Below are positions 1 through 6,875 of a stretch of 64,000 bases of DNA, piece by piece. Positions within the stretch are counted from its first letter, which is position 1; each line of letters begins with the position of its first letter. The position numbers were made by a program, and so were the translations under genes. The notes below the pieces were generated by a model, which had not been told where the DNA came from, ran no database searches, and was given only the letters and a program-made list of their open reading frames with translations. This stretch comes from Marinimicrococcus sp033875255 (GTDB taxonomy: Bacteria; Pseudomonadota; Alphaproteobacteria; Geminicoccales; Geminicoccaceae): assembly GCA_033875255.1 (NCBI GenBank), contig JAWZSN010000017.1:68469-132468 (forward strand), written 5' to 3'.

Positions 1-377
1 TCTTCCCCACCCTGCTCGGCAGCCTGCTCGTCGCGAGCGGCCTGATCATGGGGCTGCGCGGCCTGCGCACCGTCGGCCGGACGCCGCTGGTCGAGCTGGC
101 CGCCTGGACCCGCTCGCGCCGGCATGTCGTGGACGGCGCCGGCGTGGTGGCCGCGGTAGTGTTCTACAACCTCACCGTCCACACCCTCGGCTTCCCGATC
201 ACCGCCTTCCTCATGCTCGCCGCACTGTTCCTGCGGCTGCGCGGCCGCGTCGGCGAGGCCCTCGTGCTGGCCCTCCTGATCACGCTCGTTGCCCATCAGG
301 CTTTCGTGGAGCTGCTGCTCGTGCCCCTGCCCTGGGGCGTGCTCGAACCGTTCTCGGGAGTGCTGACGTGGAGATGA
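1..377 (+). CDS. tctB: Tripartite tricarboxylate transporter TctB family protein, C-terminal part
   Basis: The reading frame is already open at base 3 and ends at TGA 375-377, so the true start lies before the window; about 124 residues are visible. TctB is the small membrane subunit of TTT importers, which take up carboxylates with a periplasmic binding protein (TctC). The visible part is hydrophobic, with segments around VVAAVVFYNLTVHTLGF, ITAFLMLAALFLRL and ALVLALLITLVAHQAFVELLL, ending shortly after LPLPWGVLEPF, a typical TctB tail. The assignment is supported by the directly following tctA, whose start codon overlaps this stop. No tctC is seen here; it probably lies upstream of the window. 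Confidence 0.85.
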   Translation, partial: FPTLLGSLLVASGLIMGLRGLRTVGRTPLVELAAWTRSRRHVVDGAGVVAAVVFYNLTVHTLGFPITAFLMLAALFLRLRGRVGEALVLALLITLVAHQAFVELLLVPLPWGVLEPFSGVLTWR

Positions 378-1873
378 TGACGGAGGCACTGTGGCTGCTG
401 CTCCAGCCCTCGACCGTGCTGGTGATCCTGCTCTCCGGGATGTTCGGCCTGTTCGTGGGCGCCGTGCCCGGCCTCACCGCCACCATGGCGACGGCGCTCC
501 TCGTGCCGCTCACCTTCTACATGGACCCGGTGCCGGCGATCGCCGCCATGGTGTCCGCCTCGGCCATGGCGATCTTCGCCGGCGATCTGCCCGGCGCGCT
601 GCTGCGCATGCCCGGCACGCCCGCCTCGGCTGCCTATGTCGATCTCGCGCATCGCATGACCCGCCAGGGTCGCGCCGAGCTGGCACTGGGTGTGAGTCTC
701 GTGGCCTCGGTGTTTGGCGGGCTGGTGGGCGCGGTGGTCCTCACCCTGGCGGCGCCCACTTTGGCCGAGTTCGCCCTGAGCTTCTCGAGCTACGAATATT
801 TCTGGCTCGCCTGCCTCGGCCTCACCTGCGCTGCCTTCGTCTCCGGCAGGGACCCGCTGCGCGGCCTGGTGGGCCTCGTCCTGGGCCTCTTCGCTGCCAC
901 CATCGGGCTCGATCCGGTAAGCGGCGTGCCGCGCTTCACCATGGGCCAGGTCGAGCTCACCGGCGGGCTCGGCCTCGTGCCCGTCCTCATCGGCATGTTC
1001 GCGATGAGCGAGATCCTGCGCGGCGTCACCACGCTCGAGCCGCCCGTCCACGTCCACCAAAAGCCGATCGGCAACGTGCTGCACGGCCTCGCCCCGGTAC
1101 TGTGGCGCGGCCGCGGGCCGATCCTGCGCGGCAGCGCGCTGGGGACCATGGTGGGAGCCCTGCCCGGCGTCGGCGCCGACATCGCCGCCTGGATCTCCTT
1201 TGCGATCAGCCGCCGCAAGCACAAGGCCGAGGGCGACCTGCAGGAGGACGCCGCGGCCATTGGCGGTGCTACCGCCGCCAACAACGCGAGCCTGGGGGCG
1301 GCCTATGTGCCGGCCACCGTCTTTGGAATTCCGGGCGACAGCATCACCGCCATCGTCATCGGCGTGCTGTTCATGAAGGGCCTCACTCCTGGCCCCACCG
1401 TCTTTCTCTACCAGCCGCAGCTCATCTACGCGGTGTTCTTCTCGTTCTTCGTCGCCAACCTGCTGCTGCTGCCGCTGGGCCTGGCGGCGATCCGCCTGAG
1501 CCGGCAGATCCTGGCGGTGCCGCGCGAGATCCTCATGCCGGCGATCCTGCTATTCTGCATCGTCGGCGCCTTCGCCATGACCAACACCCTCTACTCGGTC
1601 TGGGTCATGCTGGGCATGGGGGTGGTCGCCTGGCTGATGGAGGAGAACGGCGTGCCGGTAGCACCCTTCGTGCTGGGCATGGTGCTCGGGCCGATGATCG
1701 AGGAGACCTTCCTCACCTCGATGATGAAGGCCGACGGCGAGCTTGCGGCCTTCTTCGCCCGCCCGCTCGCCGGCACGATCGGCGGCCTCACCCTCCTGGT
1801 CTGGGCCTCGCCCGTCATGCTCTTCCTCTGGCGCCGCCTGCGCGGCACAAGCGGGGTGCGCCACGCGAGCTGA
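368..1873 (+). CDS. tctA: Tripartite tricarboxylate transporter permease TctA
   Basis: Large membrane subunit of a TTT carboxylate importer, 501 residues, the usual TctA length. It is hydrophobic throughout and carries the two glycine/proline signatures of the family: GLFVGAVPGLTATMA near residue 25 and GTMVGALPGVGADIAAWISF near residue 260, each the start of one half of the duplicated fold. The start is taken as GTG 368 because GGGAG at 356-360 sits seven bases upstream. ATG 374, which would overlap the tctB stop as ATGA, is an alternative. Translational coupling with tctB is likely. The substrate cannot be read from the sequence. Confidence 0.93.
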   Translation: MEMMTEALWLLLQPSTVLVILLSGMFGLFVGAVPGLTATMATALLVPLTFYMDPVPAIAAMVSASAMAIFAGDLPGALLRMPGTPASAAYVDLAHRMTRQGRAELALGVSLVASVFGGLVGAVVLTLAAPTLAEFALSFSSYEYFWLACLGLTCAAFVSGRDPLRGLVGLVLGLFAATIGLDPVSGVPRFTMGQVELTGGLGLVPVLIGMFAMSEILRGVTTLEPPVHVHQKPIGNVLHGLAPVLWRGRGPILRGSALGTMVGALPGVGADIAAWISFAISRRKHKAEGDLQEDAAAIGGATAANNASLGAAYVPATVFGIPGDSITAIVIGVLFMKGLTPGPTVFLYQPQLIYAVFFSFFVANLLLLPLGLAAIRLSRQILAVPREILMPAILLFCIVGAFAMTNTLYSVWVMLGMGVVAWLMEENGVPVAPFVLGMVLGPMIEETFLTSMMKADGELAAFFARPLAGTIGGLTLLVWASPVMLFLWRRLRGTSGVRHAS

Positions 1874-2004
1874 CTTTCAAGGTCGCGCATGGCCGCTCGC
1901 TGGTCCTTGCCACGGGGCGAGCCACCCGGGTCCAGCCAACGCGTGATTCCAACGGACCGCGAACGGCTCTAGCTTGCGCGACAGCGTAAGCGACGGGACG
2001 GACG

Positions 2005-3594
2005 ATGAAGCGACGGGATCTTCTGCACGGGGCGGCCCTCTCGGCCGCCTGGGCGACGCTGGGCACGGTAATCGCCCAAGCGCCTGCCCTGCGGGCGCAG
2101 GCCGGTGGCGGCGAGGCGTTCGACTGGGGGTGGCTGCGCAGCCATGCGCGCGAGCTTGCCGGCGGGCGTTACGAGCCGCCGGTCGACGCGCGGCCGCCGC
2201 AGCTCAGGGCCCTCTCGTGGGACGAGTACGCGGCGATCCGCTTTCGGCCTGAAGAAGCCCTCTGGCGGCACACCGAGCTGCCCTTCCAGATCCAGTTCTT
2301 CCACCTGGGCATCTTCTACGACACGCCGGTGCGGGTCTACGAGGTGGCGGGCGGCGCGGCACGGCCGGTGCGTTACGACCCTTCCATGTTCGATTTCGGC
2401 CCTAGCCGCTTCGAGCCGCCCCTGCCCGACGATCTGGGCTTTGCCGGCCTGCGGGTGCATGCCCACACCGATTTCGATCAGGACGTGATCGTCTTCCAGG
2501 GCGCCTCCTATTTTCGCGCCACCCACTGGCGCAGCCATTACGGCATGTCGGCGCGCGGCCTCGCGGTCGACACGGCGCTGGGCCGGCCCGAGGAGTTCCC
2601 GCGCTTCACCAGCTTCTGGCTCGAGCGTCCCTCGCCCGAGGATGCGACCCTCACCGTCTACGCGCTGCTCGAGAGCGAGAGCGTCACCGGCGCTTACCGT
2701 TTCCTGCTGGCGCCCGGCGGCACGACGGTCATGGAGGTTGCGGCCCACCTCTTCCCGCGCAAGCCCATCGAGCGGCTGGGCCTGGCGCCGCTCACCAGCA
2801 TGTACCAGTTCGGCGAGAACGACCGACGGGTGGCCGACGACTGGCGCCGCGAGATCCACGACAGCGACGGGCTTTCGATATGGACCGGAGCCGGCGAGTG
2901 GATCTGGCGGCCGCTGGTGAACCCGCCGGAGCTGCGGGTGAGCTCGTTCGTCGACAACGAACCCAGGGGCTTCGGCCTGATCCAGCGCGACCGCGACTTC
3001 ACCAACTACCAGGACGAGGGCGCCCAGTACGAGCGGCGCCCGAGCTGCTGGGTCGAGCCGCTCGAGGGCTGGGGCCCGGGCCGGGTCATGCTGGTGGAGA
3101 TCCCGACGGCCGACGAGACCTTCGATAATATCGTGGCCTTCTGGAACCCCGAGAGGCCGGTCGAGCCGGGCCAGGAGCTGGCGCTACGCTACCGGCTCAC
3201 CTGGGGCGACGACGTGCCGGTCAACGCCCGCCTCGCCCGCTGCACCGCAACCCGGATCGGCAAGGGCGGCATCATCGGCCACCGGCACGAGGTCAATCTC
3301 AGGAAGTTCGTGATCGACTTCGCCGGCGGCGAGCTGCCCCTGATCGACAGGAAGGCGCCGGTGGAGCCGGTGATCAGCGCCAGCCGTGGGCGCATCGCCG
3401 ACCTGACGGCGCTCGATGGCAGCATCCGCATCTCGCCGCTGGTCCGCCCGGTGCCGGAGATCGGCGGCTGGCGCGTGACCTTCGATCTGGAGTGGGAGGG
3501 CCGCGAGCCCATCGACCTGCGCCTCTACCTCCGGCTCGGGCCGTCGACACTCACCGAGACATGGCTCTATCAATGGACTCCGCCGCATGGCTGA
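2005..3594 (+). CDS. Periplasmic glucan biosynthesis protein, OpgG/OpgD (MdoG) family
   Basis: 529 residues. The N-terminus MKRRDLLHGAALSAAWATLG is a twin-arginine signal, which among this family is typical of OpgD-type members. The mature part follows the MdoG pattern: it begins near FDWGWLRSHARELAGG, includes FPRFTSFWLERP and YALLESESVTGAYRF, and ends in a beta-rich domain (VRPVPEIGGWRVTFDLEW). The family acts in the periplasm in synthesis or branching of osmoregulated periplasmic glucans. No membrane glucosyltransferase (OpgH) is adjacent, so its partner must be elsewhere. GGGACGG just before ATG 2005 is a modest ribosome site. About 130 bases separate it from tctA, so it is probably its own unit. 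Confidence 0.9.
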   Translation: MKRRDLLHGAALSAAWATLGTVIAQAPALRAQAGGGEAFDWGWLRSHARELAGGRYEPPVDARPPQLRALSWDEYAAIRFRPEEALWRHTELPFQIQFFHLGIFYDTPVRVYEVAGGAARPVRYDPSMFDFGPSRFEPPLPDDLGFAGLRVHAHTDFDQDVIVFQGASYFRATHWRSHYGMSARGLAVDTALGRPEEFPRFTSFWLERPSPEDATLTVYALLESESVTGAYRFLLAPGGTTVMEVAAHLFPRKPIERLGLAPLTSMYQFGENDRRVADDWRREIHDSDGLSIWTGAGEWIWRPLVNPPELRVSSFVDNEPRGFGLIQRDRDFTNYQDEGAQYERRPSCWVEPLEGWGPGRVMLVEIPTADETFDNIVAFWNPERPVEPGQELALRYRLTWGDDVPVNARLARCTATRIGKGGIIGHRHEVNLRKFVIDFAGGELPLIDRKAPVEPVISASRGRIADLTALDGSIRISPLVRPVPEIGGWRVTFDLEWEGREPIDLRLYLRLGPSTLTETWLYQWTPPHG

Positions 3595-3705
3595 GCCTGC
3601 GACGCCCCGTCGGTCTGGCCTTGCGGGCCCTGGGGGTGTAGGACGACCGCCGCGCCGTGAGGCGTGGCCGCGCGCGGCCGGGACCCCGTGGTCGGGAGTT
3701 GGAGC

Positions 3706-5013
3706 ATGAGCAATGTCGCCGTCGTCGGCGCCCAGTGGGGCGACGAAGGCAAGGGCAAGATCGTCGACTGGCTCTCCGAGCGGGCCGACGTCGTGGTCCG
3801 CTTCCAGGGCGGTCACAATGCCGGCCACACGCTGGTCATCGACGGCAAGACCTACAAGCTGTCGCTGCTGCCCTCGGGCGTGGTCCGCCAGGACAAGCTG
3901 TCGGTCATCGGCAACGGCGTGGTGGTCGACCCCTGGGCGCTCTTGAAGGAGATCGAGACCCTTCGCGGCCAGGGCGTGCCGGTCACCAGCGAGCGGCTGC
4001 GGATCGCCGAGAACGCGGCACTGATCCTTCCCGTGCACGGCGAGCTCGACCGGGCCCGCGAGCAGGCCCGCGAGACCAGCACCGACGGCACCGGCAAGAT
4101 CGGCACCACCGGCCGCGGCATCGGCCCGGCCTACGAGGACAAGGTGGCGCGGCGCGCCATCCGCATCTGCGATCTGGCCGATCGCGACACGCTACGCGCC
4201 AAGATCCACGAGCTGCTGCTCCACCACAACGCCCTGCGCCGTGGCTTCGCAATCGAGGAGGTGGACGCCGAGGCGCTCTTGGCCCAGCTCGAGGCGCTCG
4301 CACCCCGCTTGCTGCCCTTCGCCGAGCCGGTCTGGCTGCGGCTCGCCGAGCTCAAGCGCTCGGGCCGGCGCATCCTCTTCGAGGGCGCCCAAGGCACCAT
4401 GCTCGACGTCGACCACGGCACCTATCCCTTCGTCACCAGCTCCAACACGGTGGCGGGCGCGGCGGCGACGGGCTCCGGCATGGGGCCGGACAGCGTCGGC
4501 TATGTGCTGGGCATCTGCAAGGCCTACACCACCCGGGTCGGTGCCGGCCCCTTCCCCACCGAGCTCTTCGACGAGGTCGGCCGCGGGCTGGGCGAGCGCG
4601 GCCACGAGTTCGGCACGGTGACCGGCCGGCCGCGCCGCTGCGGCTGGTTCGACGCGGTGATGGTGCGCCAGGCGGTCAAGCTCGGCGGCATCAAGGGCCT
4701 GGCGCTGACCAAGCTCGACGTCCTGGACGGGATGGAGAAGCTCAAGGTCTGCACCGCCTACTCCCTTCAGGGCCAGCTTCTGCACCACTTCCCGTCCGGC
4801 ATGGGGGCGCAGGCGGCGGCCCAGCCGGTCTACGAGGAGCTCGAGGGCTGGCAGGAGAGCACCCGCGGCGCCCGCAGCTTCGCCGACCTGCCTGCCAGCG
4901 CCGTGAAGTACGTCAAGCGGCTGGAGGAGCTGGTGGAATGCCCGGTGGCGCTCCTCTCCACGAGCCCGGACCGCGAGGACACGATCCTCATGCACGACCC
5001 CTTCGCGGACTGA
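3706..5013 (+). CDS. purA: Adenylosuccinate synthetase
   Basis: Condenses IMP and aspartate with GTP to adenylosuccinate, the first committed step to AMP. 435 residues. The N-terminal GTP-binding motif AQWGDEGKGK is at residues 8-17, followed by FQGGHNAGHT; ILFEGAQGTMLDVDHGTYPF, TGRPRRCGWFD and the GTP-base motif LTKLDVLDG are all present. The start is ATG 3706 rather than the in-frame ATG 42 bases upstream, because the family begins directly before NVAVVGAQWGDEG and GGGAG (3694-3698) is seven bases upstream. The last 76 bases may be shared with the next gene, which starts inside this one in another frame. Confidence 0.98.
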   Translation: MSNVAVVGAQWGDEGKGKIVDWLSERADVVVRFQGGHNAGHTLVIDGKTYKLSLLPSGVVRQDKLSVIGNGVVVDPWALLKEIETLRGQGVPVTSERLRIAENAALILPVHGELDRAREQARETSTDGTGKIGTTGRGIGPAYEDKVARRAIRICDLADRDTLRAKIHELLLHHNALRRGFAIEEVDAEALLAQLEALAPRLLPFAEPVWLRLAELKRSGRRILFEGAQGTMLDVDHGTYPFVTSSNTVAGAAATGSGMGPDSVGYVLGICKAYTTRVGAGPFPTELFDEVGRGLGERGHEFGTVTGRPRRCGWFDAVMVRQAVKLGGIKGLALTKLDVLDGMEKLKVCTAYSLQGQLLHHFPSGMGAQAAAQPVYEELEGWQESTRGARSFADLPASAVKYVKRLEELVECPVALLSTSPDREDTILMHDPFAD

Positions 5014-6140
5014 GCCGCCGCACCTTCCTCGCGAGCGCGGCCGCCGCCGGATGCACGGCGCCGCCGCGCGACGCGGCAGCCGCGGGCGGCAACTTTTCCC
5101 AGCGCCCGGGCTTCGCCGCCTGGTTCGCGGCCAACCCGCCGGCAACCACCCTGCCGGCGCCCGGGGAGCAGGCCCTGCTGCGGCGATGGCTGCCGCGCTT
5201 CTTCCTCGCCCCCGGCGAGCAGCCGCCCCTCGACTTCTACGCCGACTACGTGGCGCATGGCGGGCTGGACGGCGGGACCCGGCGGCAGGCGACGCCCGCC
5301 CTGCTGAACGCCCGCCTGCACGATCCCGCCGCCGTCTTCGTCCATGACCGCGACCCGGATCGCCGGCCGCGACGCGCGGTGGCCTATGGCCGCGTCGACC
5401 GCGACCTGCTCGCTTTGGACGGCACCCCGCCGCGCCGGCTCACCTTCCTCACCTGGAACCTTGCCTTCGCCGTCTCGGGCCTGCCGGCCGCCATGCCGGG
5501 CTGGCTGGAGGCGGCGGCGTCGCTGGTGGCCGACCCGCAGGACTGGCACCAGCTCGACCACTATACCGCCCTGTGCCTGGCTTTGGACGAGCGCCTGCGG
5601 CCCTTCGCGGCGACCTTCCAGCAGCACAACACCCAGCGCACCTGGCTTCTGGGCGACGGGCTTTTGATGCCGGCGGACGGGCGGCTGGAGGTGGCGATCG
5701 CAAGGCGCTCCAACGAGCTCTACCCGCGCCCCGCCTCCCCGGTCGCCCATCGCACCATCGGCATCCCCGACGCCGGGGGCATGCGCTATCTGATGGGCGA
5801 CGGGGAGCGGCCGTTCATGGCGGCCGACGACGTGGTCGAGCCCGGCCGCGAGATCGAGGTCGAGCTGGACTTTCTGCCGCCGGCCGACGCCTTCTACATG
5901 TTCGAGGGCTATCTGGGCGAGCGGCGCGCCCTGCCGGGCCGCGACGGCCCGCCGGGTGCGGCCTTCAACACCCTGCCGGCGCTCAAGCCCAAGGCGCTGC
6001 AGATGCTGGCCGGCTTCTGGCGCGAGAACGAGGAGGGCGATCTGGCACGGCTCGAGGCGAGCTGGGCCGCCACCGGCTCGCCACGAGCCTTTGCGCTCGC
6101 CCAGGCGCCGGTCTTTCTGGAGCGCTGGCAGACTCGTTGA
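4938..6140 (+). CDS. Hypothetical Tat-exported lipoprotein
   Basis: I do not recognise the family. The 400-residue reading has an N-terminal twin-arginine motif followed by a hydrophobic stretch and a cysteine (SRRTFLASAAAAGC, residues 25-38), suggesting Tat export and possible lipidation at Cys38. The mature part is acidic and proline-rich, with FDFLPPADAFYMFEGYLG-like and FWRENEEGDLARLEASW segments, and no membrane helix. The start is uncertain: ATG 4938 has GGAGGAG (4923-4929) nine bases upstream but lies inside purA. The only closer candidate is CTG 5010, overlapping the purA stop as CTGA. Either way the gene is coupled to purA. Codon use matches its neighbours. A terminator follows at 6149-6176. 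Confidence 0.7.
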   Translation: MPGGAPLHEPGPRGHDPHARPLRGLSRRTFLASAAAAGCTAPPRDAAAAGGNFSQRPGFAAWFAANPPATTLPAPGEQALLRRWLPRFFLAPGEQPPLDFYADYVAHGGLDGGTRRQATPALLNARLHDPAAVFVHDRDPDRRPRRAVAYGRVDRDLLALDGTPPRRLTFLTWNLAFAVSGLPAAMPGWLEAAASLVADPQDWHQLDHYTALCLALDERLRPFAATFQQHNTQRTWLLGDGLLMPADGRLEVAIARRSNELYPRPASPVAHRTIGIPDAGGMRYLMGDGERPFMAADDVVEPGREIEVELDFLPPADAFYMFEGYLGERRALPGRDGPPGAAFNTLPALKPKALQMLAGFWRENEEGDLARLEASWAATGSPRAFALAQAPVFLERWQTR

Positions 6141-6148
6141 CGGCCGGC

Positions 6149-6176
6149 GCCGTGCAAGGCGCTGCGCGCGGCTTTT
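6149..6176 (+). terminator. Rho-independent terminator with the shared loop
   Basis: A seven-pair stem GCCGTGC / GCGCGGC (one G-T pair) with the ten-base loop AAGGCGCTGC, followed by TTTTCTCT. It sits nine bases after the stop of the Tat lipoprotein gene. The same loop occurs in the terminators at 6734-6757 (minus), 62776-62806 (plus) and 63219-63242 (minus). Confidence 0.8.
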
Positions 6177-6554
6177 CTCTCCGCTTTCTGTCGGTCTGGC
6201 GGCGCGGCCGGGCGGGAACGGCGTGACGTGGCGCCCATCGCGGGCTGCCGGCCGGTGGCGCCGGGCGCGCCTTTGGGGCGGCTCGGCCAGAAGGCGGGCG
6301 ATGGCGGCTTTGGGATCACGCGCCAGCTCGGCTGCGAAAGCCGGCTCGCGCGGATCCATGGCGGTGACGGCAGCGCTCCCGGCGGCCGCGCCCTGCGGTT
6401 CATGCCGGCGGGTGACGTCCGCGAGAGACCCGAAAAGCGCGGCCCGCTCCTGCGCGTTCAGGTTCCTTCGTGTCACGGGCGAGCCGTTCGGGACGGCGGC
6501 ATCGCTCTGTGCGGCAAGGAGAACCGACAATGCCCACAGGCTCTCTTCGCGTGG
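6177..6554. other. Intergenic stretch without a supported gene
   Basis: 378 bases between a terminator and the hairpin repeat. A minus-strand frame starting at TTG 6530 stays open with GC-rich third positions, but it has no stop before running antisense through the coding genes down to 4830, so I do not call it. A plus-strand 22-codon frame starting at ATG 6530 has a good ribosome site (AAGGAG at 6516-6521) and ends at 6598 inside the repeat. No promoter was recognised. Confidence 0.5.
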
Positions 6555-6683
6555 CCTTCACCGTCTCTTCACCTTTCTCCGTCGTCCTGCCGGGGTAGGA
6601 CTCCGCCGCCGTAGGAAATCTCGGGCCGCGCCTCCCCCACCATCCGCGATCATGCACGGAGAGGTGTTGAGGAACGGTAAAGG
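6555..6683 (-). repeat. Dispersed hairpin repeat, copy 3
   Basis: A 129-base element homologous to the tandem copies at 62895-63020 and 63053-63180, here in reverse orientation. Read on the minus strand it begins TTTACCGTTCCTCAACACCT, carries the conserved blocks GCGGATGGTGGG and GGCGGCGGAGTCC, and ends in a sequence complementary to its beginning (plus-strand ends CCTTCACCGTCTCTTCACCT and AGGTGTTGAGGAACGGT). An inner pair GGTGGGG / TCCTACC can also form with G-T wobbles. It may be a small mobile palindrome (MITE- or REP-like) or a structured RNA; the sequence does not decide. Confidence 0.75.
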
Positions 6684-6726
6684 CATCGGGGCCGGACCCC
6701 GCTGGCAAAAGACCGGAGGGAAAGAC

Positions 6727-6757
6727 GAGAAAAGCCGCGCGTAGCGCCTTGCGCGGC
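6727..6757 (-). terminator. Rho-independent terminator of the DUF3604 operon
   Basis: Minus-strand stem GCCGCGC (6757-6751) / GCGCGGC (6740-6734) with loop AAGGCGCTAC, followed by TTTTCTCGTCTTT. It lies about 120 bases after the stop of the DUF3604 gene. The 5' stem arm can instead pair with GTCGCCGCGC at 6770-6779 (ten pairs), an alternative hairpin that would exclude the terminator. Confidence 0.75.
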
Positions 6758-6875
6758 GACGCCGGACCGGTCGCCGCGCCCTTTGTCCGGGAGATCAGAG
6801 GTCAGAATCGTCTTCCGCCCGAGCGCGCCCGGGGCACGGCGGCGCGGGCGCCGTGTCCCGGGCGGCGCACGCGGC

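Noticed and set aside
4830..6530. A 566-codon minus-strand frame over the Tat lipoprotein gene and the intergenic region
   Set aside because: It runs antisense to two supported genes, and the open frame is explained by GC-rich third positions. Its first 110 codons in the intergenic part look coding-like but end in no stop and match nothing I know.
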